Assembly (NCBI GenBank): GCA_046351415.1
Contig: JAXLYO010000005.1
Coordinates: forward strand, 124,001-188,000
DNA length: 64,000 nucleotides
Direction of reading: 5' to 3'
DNA from: JABFRG01 sp046351415
Lineage (GTDB): Bacteria > Myxococcota_A > Polyangia > Polyangiales > Polyangiaceae
Part shown: in pieces, positions 8,559 through 16,968 of the stretch
Position numbering within the stretch: the stretch's first letter is position 1
Layout: each line of letters begins with the position of its first letter
Notes under the pieces: generated by a model
Told to the model about the DNA's origin: nothing
Databases searched by the model: none
Seen by the model: the letters and a program-made list of their open reading frames with translations, nothing else
Made by a program: the position numbers and the translations under genes

Positions 8559-8779
8559 GGCAGCGCCATCGCGCGCACGTCACTCAGGATCAGGGCGACC
8601 TCTGCCGCGATTCGTCGGGCTCGCGCCGAACGATCGCCCTCTGCGAACGCGTCCCAAGTGCTTTCGGGGACGACGCTCGCAGTCGAGCGTCCGCGGGCCT
8701 CGCCGAGCAGAAGGCTCATGGCCACGAAGGCGCGTTGGAACGAGGAGGACTCCGTCTGCTCGGATGCCGCGATGCTCAC
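8555..8779 (-). CDS. Small hypothetical protein (74 aa)
   Basis: A 74-residue frame beginning with GTG that overlaps the stop of the upstream cysteine-rich gene (GTGA) and ends in an ATGA overlap with the FliH-like gene. Such exact coupling at both ends makes it a real gene despite its size. The product is mostly helical, with no signal peptide and no cysteines (...SFQRAFVAMSLLLGEARG... at the N-terminal side, then RARRIAAEVALILSDVRAMA). I do not recognise a family. Because it always would be made in step with the FliH-like protein, it might be its partner, but that is only inference. Confidence 0.6.
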   Translation of the reverse strand: MSIAASEQTESSSFQRAFVAMSLLLGEARGRSTASVVPESTWDAFAEGDRSARARRIAAEVALILSDVRAMALP

Positions 8780-10083
8780 GGCACGGTCTTGTGGATGACG
8801 ACGGGGTCACCGTCGCCAGCGGCGTTGGCGCGTACGACGTATGTCACGTTCGGCCCTTGCGGCTCGGTGACTTGGAGCGTCGCCGAACGCGCGAAGGCCG
8901 CGTACGGGCTCACGACCTGTGCCGCAATGACGTCACTCGACGCCGCGACACCGACGGGCGCAAAGGCCGGAAGCGCCGTGTGACCCGAGACTCCGAGAAG
9001 GTTGGCGCTATTGAGGAGCGCAGGCATCGAGCCCGTGCCGCCGGCGCCGTCGAGAACGACGAGCACGCCGCCGCCCTTGAGGAAGTTGTTGAGCGGCGTC
9101 GCCCAATTGACGGCGGCCGCACCGAGCGCAGCGGGGGAACGCGTCAGCTGATCGTGGATCAGGATGACGTCGTACTTGAGACCGAGGTCTTGCGCCTGGA
9201 GGTCGGTGTCGGCATTCGTGACCGTGTAGCGAACGTTGCGACCTGCTGCGAGCACAGCGAGCGAAGCCTTGACGCTTGCCACCGCGACCGGATCGGCAGC
9301 AGCTTCGTAAGAGAGGATTTGAATCGGGTTCGAGCGCGGCAGGTAGACCGCGTTCGATACGACGCGCGCCTGCGATGAAGCGCCCGTTCCTACGGAGAAG
9401 TCGTGGCCCATGACGACGAGATCGCCGGGGTTCGAGCCCTGGCACTTGCCTGTCTGGCAGATGAACGACACGCAGAACTTTCCACAGATGCCGCAGTTGA
9501 ACGGGTCGGTCTGGAGGTCGACGCACTGCCCGGCGCACGCAACAAGCGGAGGTGCGCACTTCGGACCGCAGAAGTAGTCTTTCGTGACAGGGTTGAGACG
9601 GCAGTCTTCGTCGTCTTTGCAGCGCCGGCCGCAGTCGTTGCAGTTCTCGTGATTGTCGAACGGTGGCAAGCACTCGCCGGGGTCGGCGTCACTGCCATCC
9701 GCGCGCCCGTCCGTGAGGCTTCCATCGCCGGATCCATCGCCGAAGCCATCGCGCGAGCCGTCGGTGATGCCCCCCTCTTTCGGCCCGCCGCAGACGCCCT
9801 GGATACAGGGGACGTTCGAAGGGCAAACATTGTCGCACCTTCCGCAGTGGTCGCGCTGCGTCTGCAAGTCGACGCACGTACCTCCGCAGAGGCTGAGCGT
9901 GTTCGCGCAAGCACCACCGACGAGCGCGTTTCCGGCTTCGCAACCCTCGGCGAGCGTGAAAAGCGTGACAGGCACCGCGAGCAACGTGACGATACGTGCC
10001 CAGCGCGAGCGCGCAGGCTTCCCGCTACCGCTGTGCCGCTCGCCGCGTTCTTTGCGCGGCCCTTCGTGCGTGTGCGTTTTCAT
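8776..10083 (-). CDS. Exported cysteine-rich protein with Stig1-like repeats
   Basis: 435 residues. A positively charged N-terminus is followed by a hydrophobic stretch and a possible lipobox ending AEGC, so the protein is exported and probably lipid-anchored. Residues about 60-220 hold three cysteine-rich modules with the pattern C-x-G-x-C-V-D-L-Q-T-D...N-C-G-x-C-x-x-x-C. This pattern is common in Polyangiales surface proteins and resembles plant Stig1 repeats. Between the first two modules lies an Asp/Gly-rich linker (DGFGDGSGDGSLTDGRADGS). The C-terminal 200 residues form an alpha/beta domain (YDVILIHDQLT, GGGVLVVLDGAGG) resembling a ThuA/glutamine-amidotransferase-like fold without an obvious catalytic cysteine. 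It is coupled to the OmpA-type gene upstream and to the 74-aa gene downstream. Confidence 0.75.
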   Translation of the reverse strand: MKTHTHEGPRKERGERHSGSGKPARSRWARIVTLLAVPVTLFTLAEGCEAGNALVGGACANTLSLCGGTCVDLQTQRDHCGRCDNVCPSNVPCIQGVCGGPKEGGITDGSRDGFGDGSGDGSLTDGRADGSDADPGECLPPFDNHENCNDCGRRCKDDEDCRLNPVTKDYFCGPKCAPPLVACAGQCVDLQTDPFNCGICGKFCVSFICQTGKCQGSNPGDLVVMGHDFSVGTGASSQARVVSNAVYLPRSNPIQILSYEAAADPVAVASVKASLAVLAAGRNVRYTVTNADTDLQAQDLGLKYDVILIHDQLTRSPAALGAAAVNWATPLNNFLKGGGVLVVLDGAGGTGSMPALLNSANLLGVSGHTALPAFAPVGVAASSDVIAAQVVSPYAAFARSATLQVTEPQGPNVTYVVRANAAGDGDPVVIHKTVP

Positions 10084-11477
10084 TTGATCTCCCGCTTCTC
10101 GCTGCTGCCTTCGGTCCCTTGGCCTGCGGCGCGCGACCGCGTGACCCAGAACTCGACGCGGCGGTTCGCACGTTCGGCAGCATTGGTTTGAACCTTCAGT
10201 TTCGAGCGTCCGAACGACTCGGCCTTGAGGCGGTCTTCGGGAACGCCGTACTTGATGAGGAGCTTCACGACGGCTTCGGCGCGCATGCGTGAAATCTTCA
10301 CGTTGTAAGCCTCGGTGCCGGTGGCATCCGCATGGCCTTCGACGCTGATCTCCATGATCTCGCCGGTCTTCTGGATGTACTTGGCGATGCGCTCGACGAC
10401 CGGCCAGCTCGCGTGTCTCACGCGCGGGCTATCGAGGTCGAACAGGATGACGTCGTCCAAGATGAGGCGCTCACCTTCGATACGGATGTTGTCGTCACCG
10501 GGCGGGCAGCCGTTCGTCTTCGGATCTTCCGTGCGGACACCCGCGATGTCGGGACACGCATCCTCGTCGTCGTAGACGCCGTCCTTGTCGCGATCGCCGC
10601 GCGGGCAGCCGTTCTTCGTCGGGTCCGTGGAGGGGACACCCGCGATGTCGGGACACGCATCTTCGTCGTCGTAGACGCGGTCGCCGTCGCGGTCGGGCCG
10701 CGGGCAGCCGTTCGTCTTCGGGTCGTTCGTCTTGATGCCGGGCACGTCGGGGCACGCATCTTCCGAATCGATGATGCCATCCTTGTCGCGATCTTTCGGC
10801 TCTTCCTTCGGACAACCATTCGTCTTCGGGTTGTTCGTACGGATGCCAGGGACGTCGGGGCAAGCGTCGTCGCGATCGAGAATGCCGTCCTTGTCGCGAT
10901 CGAGCAGCGGCGGAGGTGCTGGCGCGAAGGCGAAGTGAATACCCGCCGTCAGGATGCGAGCGTCTTCCGGGCGGAACGAGGAGTCGGGTTCTACGATCTG
11001 CGTGTAGCCGACCATGGGGCCGAGCCGTGCGCGTCCGATGGCAAAGTCGTAGCCGAGGCCTCCGCCGATTTGCAGTCGCGTGAGGTCGCCGGTGAATGAC
11101 ACGGACCCATCGCCGGAAAGCCAAAGGCGGCGCTCACGATTGAGCGGATAGAAGCGGAGTCCAAGGCCGGGCGCGATGGAAACGCCCACTTCACGTGGTG
11201 CGAATCGAACATCGGTCGGACTGTCGCCCTTGCCGAGCATCATGGCGGACACTTTCGGCTCGAGCCCGAAGAACCCGCCCAGCGTGATTTCGCCACCGGC
11301 AGCAAAGCGACCACCGAAGCCAAACTCGGTCGACTGGGGAGCAGTCAGCGCGTGCGACCCACCGAGCTCGAGGTGCGGAACGAAGTCCGCGGCGTTGGCG
11401 CGCTCCGAGGGGGCGACGGCGAACAAGAACGCGAGGGCGCCGAGCGCAGCGCGCGTTCTCGACCAAGAGAAAGACAT
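10080..11477 (-). CDS. OmpA-family outer membrane protein with TSP3 repeats
   Basis: 465 residues. A signal peptide (ending ...APSERANAAD) is followed by a beta-barrel-like domain of about 150 residues. Then come four thrombospondin type-3 repeats (DKDGIIDSEDACPDVPGIKT and variants). Last is an OmpA/MotB-type peptidoglycan-binding domain with ISVEGHADATGTEAYN, SRMRAEAVVKLLIKYG and ANRRVEFWV. This is the usual architecture of calcium-stiffened OmpA proteins that tie the outer membrane to the cell wall. The ATG start at MSFSWS was chosen over a TTG two codons upstream. The stop overlaps the start of the cysteine-rich gene (ATGA), so this is the first gene of a five-gene coupled chain. Confidence 0.92.
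   Translation of the reverse strand: MSFSWSRTRAALGALAFLFAVAPSERANAADFVPHLELGGSHALTAPQSTEFGFGGRFAAGGEITLGGFFGLEPKVSAMMLGKGDSPTDVRFAPREVGVSIAPGLGLRFYPLNRERRLWLSGDGSVSFTGDLTRLQIGGGLGYDFAIGRARLGPMVGYTQIVEPDSSFRPEDARILTAGIHFAFAPAPPPLLDRDKDGILDRDDACPDVPGIRTNNPKTNGCPKEEPKDRDKDGIIDSEDACPDVPGIKTNDPKTNGCPRPDRDGDRVYDDEDACPDIAGVPSTDPTKNGCPRGDRDKDGVYDDEDACPDIAGVRTEDPKTNGCPPGDDNIRIEGERLILDDVILFDLDSPRVRHASWPVVERIAKYIQKTGEIMEISVEGHADATGTEAYNVKISRMRAEAVVKLLIKYGVPEDRLKAESFGRSKLKVQTNAAERANRRVEFWVTRSRAAGQGTEGSSEKREIK
10501..10905 (-). repeat. Four tandem repeats of about 100 bp encoding TSP3 units
   Basis: Imperfect direct repeats with a period of about 100-110 bases can be read on the plus strand. Each begins near GGGCAGCCGTTCGTCTTCGG (10501, 10604, 10706, and a more diverged copy near 10807). 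Each contains CGGGACACGCATC or CGGGGCACGCATC and the block GTCCTTGTCGCGATC. They lie inside the OmpA-family gene and encode its calcium-binding TSP3 units. Two central copies are nearly identical over more than 40 bases, which suggests recent duplication or gene conversion, and the copy number could vary between strains. Confidence 0.8.
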
Positions 11478-11625
11478 TGGCAAATGTTATCACGCCTTCG
11501 GTCCGAAAAAAGCCAGAACCGAGCGACACTCCTTCGCGGAAGAGCGCCGGCGATCGCTGCGCTGCGAAGCGAAGCGCGTGGGGGTTATTGCTTACGAATG
11601 GCGTGGGACGGGGACGCAGGTGGTA

Positions 11626-12732
11626 TCAGGTGAGTTCCATGACGCGCTGCTCGAGGCCACGTCCCTTCGAGACGCCGCTGATGCGGGTTTGCGCGTTCAG
11701 AAGTACCCAGAGCGTTTGGCCGATGATGGTCTCTGCATCGACCTTGCCGCGTTCGAAGTGAACGACGAGCTCCATGCGCTCTTCGTCGAACTCCGCGCGC
11801 GTGACCGCCGGGATCTTCTCGACTTCGGACATCGGCACCGAGCTGGCCGCGCTCCGATGGGGGGCATTTCCCTGTGCGATAGGCGGAGAAACGCGGACTC
11901 GAATTTCCTGGGACGAAGCGGTGAGCTCCGCAATGCTACCCGACGCGACCACGCGACCTCGGTCGAGGATGGCAGCAGCGTCGCACACCTCTTCGAGCTC
12001 CTGGAGATTGTGGCTCGAAATGATGAGCGTGCAGCGGCCGCGACGGCTCTTGATGAGTTGTCGCACCTCGTAGGCAATGCGAGGGTCGAGGCCTGCGGTC
12101 GGCTCGTCGAGGAGGACGACTTCCGGTGACCCCATGAGCGCCTGCGCAATCGCAACGCGCTTGGCCATGCCGTGGGAGAGACCTCCACACTTCAGATTCC
12201 ACCAGTCTTTGCCATCGACCTCTTCGAGCACGGCGCGCGCTTCGCTTTCGGCCTTCTCCGACGGCACGTTCTGGAGGCGCGCCATGTGGACGAGAAACTC
12301 ACCGACTTTGTCGGAAGCCGGAAGCATCGCGTCTTGCGGGAGCACGCCGAGCCGCGCACGAAGGGAATCGACCTGCGTCGGAGAGTAACCAAGCACCTCG
12401 ACGGCCCCTTCGGTGGGCTCGAGGAAGCCGGCCATCATGGAGAAGGTCGTCGTCTTGCCCGCGCCGTTCGGCCCGATGAGGCCGTAGACGCTGCCCGCTT
12501 TGATCTTGAGCGAGATGGCGTTCACGGCGGTCTTCTGTCCGAACCGCTTCGTGACACCGTTCAGGCGGATCGCGTACTCGACGCCTTTCTTCGTCTTCTT
12601 GCCGGTGACCGTGGCCGCGTTGCGGATGTCCATGTCGCCGTTCTCGATGTGGAGCGGCGGAGACGATGCGGGCGGAGCCTCGCTCGGATTCGACGCGGGT
12701 CCCGTACCGGTGCTCTCGTTTTGCGTGTCCAT
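11626..12732 (-). CDS. ABC transporter ATP-binding protein (ABC-2 exporter type)
   Basis: 368 residues. After a Pro/Ser-rich N-terminal extension of about 45 residues comes a complete nucleotide-binding domain. It has Walker A GPNGAGKTTT, a Q-loop (VLPQDAML), the signature LSHGMAKRV (a variant of LSGGQ), Walker B EVVLLDEPTAGLDP and the switch histidine (IISSHN). The last 100 residues are a regulatory tail typical of exporters with ABC-2 permeases. The start is the ATG of MDTQNESTG, which shares one base with the stop of the permease gene upstream (TGATG). The G-H change in the signature is unusual but the other motifs are intact. The substrate is unknown. Confidence 0.92.
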   Translation of the reverse strand: MDTQNESTGTGPASNPSEAPPASSPPLHIENGDMDIRNAATVTGKKTKKGVEYAIRLNGVTKRFGQKTAVNAISLKIKAGSVYGLIGPNGAGKTTTFSMMAGFLEPTEGAVEVLGYSPTQVDSLRARLGVLPQDAMLPASDKVGEFLVHMARLQNVPSEKAESEARAVLEEVDGKDWWNLKCGGLSHGMAKRVAIAQALMGSPEVVLLDEPTAGLDPRIAYEVRQLIKSRRGRCTLIISSHNLQELEEVCDAAAILDRGRVVASGSIAELTASSQEIRVRVSPPIAQGNAPHRSAASSVPMSEVEKIPAVTRAEFDEERMELVVHFERGKVDAETIIGQTLWVLLNAQTRISGVSKGRGLEQRVMELT

Positions 12733-13571
12733 CAGACGTCCCTCTTGTTCATGAGGACCGTGCCTCCGACGGTGAAGAGCAGCACGAACAAGACGAGGCC
12801 GCCGAGCCCTTGCCCGACCATTTGCGGACTCGGGTGTAGGAGAAGGTCGTCGTACTTGTTCGGGTACACCCAAGTGATCGACCCAATTTCCATCGCGCCG
12901 CCGATGAGACGGATGACGAACAGGATGAACGTCGTCGAGCAGATGACGAGGAGCGAGACGATGGGCGTCTTGAAGAGCGAGCCGAGGAAGGTCGCGAGAG
13001 CGGACCAGGCCGCAACGATCGGAATGCTACTCAACCAGAACCGGACGCCCCATCCGAGAACGTTCCCGGCCGGTGCAATGCCGCCGAAAATGCACACCAT
13101 CCAAATGACCAAGTGCATGATCAGGTAGACGATCGACACGGTCGCCGTCAGCCCGAAGAACTTCGCGAGGAAGTACGATCCGCGACGCGAGCGAACCGCC
13201 CAGAAGCGGACACTTCGATGCTGCCGTTCGCCGGAAATGCCGTCGAAGCCCATGATCGCGACGAGCAGCGGCGAACAGAAGATCGTGATCATCAGAACGG
13301 CCCACAGCACCTCGGGAGCGTCGGACAGGAATTTTCCGATCTCGGCACTGTCGTAGACCTTAGTCAGGGCCCCCTCCCGCAGTTCGCGGAGGTGCTCGGT
13401 GTCGATGTCGCCGAGCTGCTGCTTCTTCATTCGCTGCCCGATGGTGTTGATGAGCGCGAACGCTCCGCCACCGAGGAGCGAAATCAAGAAGAGCGCGATG
13501 CCTTTCGCACTGCGGAAGTTCTTCCGCAGCTCGCGCTGGACCATGATGAAAATCTCACTGAGTGGATTCAT
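12732..13571 (-). CDS. ABC-2-type transporter permease
   Basis: 279 residues with about six transmembrane segments and an N-terminal cytoplasmic helix that begins MNPLSEIFIMVQREL, the usual start of ABC-2 permeases. A periplasmic stretch after the first helix carries KKQQLGDIDTEHLREL. Residues about 95-130 read WAVLMITIFCSPLLVAIMGF followed by ISGERQHRSVRF, which is the classic coupling region of this family. The frame extends upstream to 13688 but the first ATG preceding permease-like sequence is at 13571. The stop overlaps the ATPase start by one base. The two genes form an export pair with unknown substrate. Confidence 0.9.
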   Translation of the reverse strand: MNPLSEIFIMVQRELRKNFRSAKGIALFLISLLGGGAFALINTIGQRMKKQQLGDIDTEHLRELREGALTKVYDSAEIGKFLSDAPEVLWAVLMITIFCSPLLVAIMGFDGISGERQHRSVRFWAVRSRRGSYFLAKFFGLTATVSIVYLIMHLVIWMVCIFGGIAPAGNVLGWGVRFWLSSIPIVAAWSALATFLGSLFKTPIVSLLVICSTTFILFVIRLIGGAMEIGSITWVYPNKYDDLLLHPSPQMVGQGLGGLVLFVLLFTVGGTVLMNKRDV

Positions 13572-14355
13572 TTTCGCTGTGCGCACCGTAGCGGCCCAAG
13601 CTCGAAAAGTCACTTTCACTGGGGACAGCGCGAGCGGCGACGCGCCAAAGCGAGCCCACCCAGCCCGCTCAGTCCTTCCCGCGGGCATCTCCCGGCGGGA
13701 CTCCTGCCTCGGGGCACCTTAAAGGTAAAAGCCCCACCACACTCATCCGCGCTACCGTTGCTCCCTCTCGGGCCTGGCGGGGTTCACGTTTCCAAGTCGG
13801 TAGGGCCTCGACGGCCATCCAAACGCCGAAAAGCGCCGGACTTCTCTCCCCTTATCGCCCGTTTGACGTTCTGTAAAGGCCGCATTTCGCGCATTTGCGT
13901 TTCCGCCCAACCTTCTTCTTCCTACGTTCCGCCTTCCAACGACTCCATGCGCGAGCGGGAAGCGGGAAGCGGGCGGCGCTTTCCGTGACGGCACGCTTCC
14001 TTTCCGCAATGCCTTCCGCTAACGTTCCGCGCCTAGGTTCCACTACGTCCGCACCACAGGGCACACGAACCAAAGAATTTCAGGTACTTACAACGACCCG
14101 TCGCGGTAGGCGCCCTCCACATCGTTACAAACTCTCGTCTGTTCAATCACTCAGCGCCTCCTCTCGCTCAGGCATACGTGCAACAGTCCCTCCAACGTCT
14201 TTCCACGGCCCCGAAGTCTGCCCAATGCTTGGATTTCCCGCCGCTTTTTCAGGGTGCCGCCTCTCCCAAGGCGACGCCCGATGGACGCACGTTGGCTCTT
14301 CGGACGGGCCGCATGCTGACGCAGAGCCGAGGCGCAGGAAAGCTCGGTCCCAGTC
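13572..14355. other. 784-bp intergenic region: permease promoter side and long leader of RNase E/G gene
   Basis: No convincing reading frame lies here. The left part must hold the promoter of the minus-strand ABC operon and the right part that of the plus-strand RNase gene. The stretch is rich in TTCCG/CTTCC motifs on the plus strand (for example 13911-14040). A possible hairpin is GGGGC-A-CCTT-A-AAGG-TAAAA-GCCCC at 13711-13735. I see no known riboswitch. E. coli rne has a long autoregulatory leader, so a similar role is conceivable but not shown. Confidence 0.5.
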
Positions 14356-16656
14356 ATGGCCAAGAACACTCTCGTCATCAGCGTGGATGTCCGCGAATCC
14401 CGCGTTGCACTCATTGAAAACGGCATCATCGCGGAGCTCCACATCGAGCGCCGCGGCAACAAATCCAGCACGGTCGGCAACGTTTATCTCGGCAAGGTGA
14501 CCCGGGTTCTTCCCGGTCTCCAAGCGGCGTTCATCGACATCGGGCAAGAGCGCGCGGCGTTCCTCCACGTCGAAGACCTCATTCGCCCCGACGACTTCGA
14601 GGCCTACCTCGCCGGCGGCCGCAAGAGCGCATTCGCCGAATCGGCCGCTTCCGAGAGCGAGGCCGACGAGGCCGAGGACGAGGCCATTCTCAAGGGCGCC
14701 TCCAATCACATGGCGAGCATTCCGCCCGGGCCGATCGGCGAGAGTGAGGCCACGGCGACGACGGCGAGCGGGCGTCCCATCGAAGCCCCGACCACGCTTC
14801 GTACGGGCGACCCGTCGGTGCCCGTCATTCGCATGATGGACGACGAGGACGATGACGACGACATGAACTCCATGCCGCCGCCGCCGCCCGCTCGGCGCAT
14901 CGTGAAGGCCCCCGCGCCCGCGTCTACGCCCGACATTCCGGTCGACTTGGCCTCCGCCCAGGCCATTCCCGCGGGAAGCGAAAGCGACGTCACGCTCGTT
15001 GCCCCGAGCACGAGCACGCCTTCCCTCGCCGACCTCGCCTCCCAACTCAACATTCCCGACGACGCGAGCTCGAGCCTGCTTCCGGAGACGGAAGCGTCGA
15101 GCACCGAGCTCGATGCCGACGCCGACCGTGACGACGCCGATCGCGACGATGGGGACGACAGCGACGACGACGACGACGATCCCACCAACGTCACGAGTGA
15201 CGACGATCTCTTCGATATGCCAGGTTTCACCGTGAGTGAGCCGGGCGACCCCGTCCCGCGCGCTCCGAGCCCGCGCGATAGCGGACGCCGAGGCCGCGGA
15301 CGCCGTCGTCGCGGCCGTAGCGATCGCAGTAACGAGCGCACGCCGGGTGGTGAGGGCCGAAGCAGCGATCGTCGCAGCGGTTCGCACGCACGTCGCAATG
15401 GCGGCGAACGCAGCGGCATCTCGAACCCGAACCGCATCTCGAAGTCGACGCCCATCCGCGACGTCGTCAAGGAAGGCCAAGACGTCATCGTGCAGGTCTC
15501 GAAGGACCCGCTCGGAACGAAAGGCGCACGTTGCACGAGTCACCTCTCGTTCCCCGGCCGCTACGTCGTGTACCTTCCCACGGTCGAGCACGTCGGCATT
15601 TCGAAGCGCATCGGCTCTGATTCCGAGCGCGCTCGGCTCCGGGAGGCCATCGACTCGATGAAGCCTCCGACCGGCGGTCTCGTCGTTCGCACCATCGCGG
15701 AAGGCCTCACGAAGAAGCAGCTGAAGCAAGACATCGGCTACCTCGTGAAGCTCTGGGGAGACATCGCGAGCAAGCGTGAAGGCGCCAAGGCTCCCATGCT
15801 GCTCTCGAGCGAGCTCGACCTCGTTCTCAAGACGGCCCGCGACCTCTTCACCGACGAAGTGGAAGAGATCGTCATCGACGACAAGCACCAATACGAGCGC
15901 GTCGTTCGCTTCCTCGAGATGTTCGCTCCCGAGCGCGTGAAGGACGTGAAGCTCTACAACGGTGACGAGCCGCTCTTCGACGCGTACGGCATCGAAGACG
16001 AAATGCAGCGCGCGCTTTCGCGCAAAGTCCCCCTCCCCTCGGGCGGCTACCTCATCATCGATCAAGCCGAAGCGCTCACCGCCATCGACGTCAACACGGG
16101 TCGCTTCGTCGGAAAGAACTCGAAAGACATGGAGGAGACGATCCTCCAGACGAACATGGAGGCCGTCCAGGAGATCGCCTACCAGCTTCGTTTCCGCAAC
16201 ATCGGTGGTCTCATCATTCTCGACCTCATCGACATGGAAAAGGCGTCGAATCGCGAGAAGGTGCGTCGCACGTTGGACGAGCTCCTCCACAAGGACAAGG
16301 CGAAGACGACGCTCAACCGAATCTCCGAGCTCGGTCTCATCGAGATGACGCGCAAACGTACGCGCGAGAGCCTCGGGCGGCTCCTCCACGAACCGTGCTT
16401 CTATTGCGACGGCACGGGGCAGCTCCAGTCGAAGGAGACGATCGCCTACGAGATTCTTCGCGAGGTCCGTCGCAAGCGCGCGAGCCTGACGGGCTACACG
16501 GTGCAAATCAGCGCACACCCCGCCGTCGTCGACCTGCTCACGGGCGCCGAGAAATCGGCCATCCAAGAACTAGAAAACAAGTACCAGCGCAAGATCAACG
16601 TGGTCGCCCGCAAGGACTACCACCTCGAGCAATTCGACATCTCTGGGGGCCAATGA
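14356..16656 (+). CDS. rne: Ribonuclease E/G family endoribonuclease with large insertion in S1 domain
   Basis: 766 residues. Residues 1-90 are the first half of the RNase E/G S1 domain (GNVYLGKVTRVLPGLQAAF, RAAFLHVEDL). Residues 91-362 are a low-complexity insertion: acidic and Pro/Ala-rich first, then very acidic (DDSDDDDDDP), then Arg/Gly-rich (RRGRGRRRRGRSDRS). The S1 fold resumes at residue 364 (VVKEGQDVIVQVSKDPLGTK) and the catalytic domain follows. The metal-binding aspartates are in TAIDVNTG (D578) and GGLIILDLIDM (D623), and the Zn-link cysteines are in CFYCDGTG (C681, C684). The protein ends soon after, so it lacks the C-terminal scaffold of E. coli RNase E. It matures rRNA/tRNA and decays mRNA. 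The stop overlaps the PilZ gene (ATGA). Confidence 0.93.
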   Translation: MAKNTLVISVDVRESRVALIENGIIAELHIERRGNKSSTVGNVYLGKVTRVLPGLQAAFIDIGQERAAFLHVEDLIRPDDFEAYLAGGRKSAFAESAASESEADEAEDEAILKGASNHMASIPPGPIGESEATATTASGRPIEAPTTLRTGDPSVPVIRMMDDEDDDDDMNSMPPPPPARRIVKAPAPASTPDIPVDLASAQAIPAGSESDVTLVAPSTSTPSLADLASQLNIPDDASSSLLPETEASSTELDADADRDDADRDDGDDSDDDDDDPTNVTSDDDLFDMPGFTVSEPGDPVPRAPSPRDSGRRGRGRRRRGRSDRSNERTPGGEGRSSDRRSGSHARRNGGERSGISNPNRISKSTPIRDVVKEGQDVIVQVSKDPLGTKGARCTSHLSFPGRYVVYLPTVEHVGISKRIGSDSERARLREAIDSMKPPTGGLVVRTIAEGLTKKQLKQDIGYLVKLWGDIASKREGAKAPMLLSSELDLVLKTARDLFTDEVEEIVIDDKHQYERVVRFLEMFAPERVKDVKLYNGDEPLFDAYGIEDEMQRALSRKVPLPSGGYLIIDQAEALTAIDVNTGRFVGKNSKDMEETILQTNMEAVQEIAYQLRFRNIGGLIILDLIDMEKASNREKVRRTLDELLHKDKAKTTLNRISELGLIEMTRKRTRESLGRLLHEPCFYCDGTGQLQSKETIAYEILREVRRKRASLTGYTVQISAHPAVVDLLTGAEKSAIQELENKYQRKINVVARKDYHLEQFDISGGQ

Positions 16657-16967
16657 GCGAGCGAGATTTGCGCAGCCACGAACGCGTCACCATCAACAAG
16701 GAGTTCGAATCCTTCGACGCGTTCATCCAGGAATACATCACGAACATTTCGCGCAGCGGCGTGTTCGTGCGGGCCCAAACGCCCCTTCCGATCGGCACCC
16801 GCGTGAATCTCTGCTTCACCGTCATCATGGACGACATCGAGACCATCGAAGGTGTCGGCGAAGTGGTGCGCGTCGAGAAGGACGGCATGGGTGTCGTGTT
16901 CCGCGAACTCTCCTCGTACTCGAAGAGCCTCATCGAGAAGCTGCTCACCAATCCTTCCAAGTCCTGA
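16653..16967 (+). CDS. PilZ-domain protein (Myxococcus TIGR02266-like)
   Basis: 104 residues. The start ATG overlaps the RNase E/G stop (ATGA). The longer frame upstream is only the RNase shadow. The N-terminus has an RxxxR-like motif (R-S-H-E-R in LRSHERVTINKEF) and the second motif NISRSGVF fits the [D/N]-x-S-x-x-G signature of c-di-GMP-binding PilZ domains. The rest (LPIGTRVNLCFTV, VGEVVRV, GMGVVFREL) follows the small PilZ family expanded in Myxococcus. It probably binds c-di-GMP, since both motifs are present. Its tight coupling to an RNase gene is notable. The serpin gene starts two bases after its stop codon. Confidence 0.88.
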   Translation: MSERDLRSHERVTINKEFESFDAFIQEYITNISRSGVFVRAQTPLPIGTRVNLCFTVIMDDIETIEGVGEVVRVEKDGMGVVFRELSSYSKSLIEKLLTNPSKS

Positions 16968-16968
16968 C

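Noticed and set aside
14143..16566. Long antisense open frame (807 codons) opposite the RNase E/G gene
   Set aside because: Its codons mirror the high-GC third-position pattern of the sense gene and the product has no ordered features. It is a shadow.
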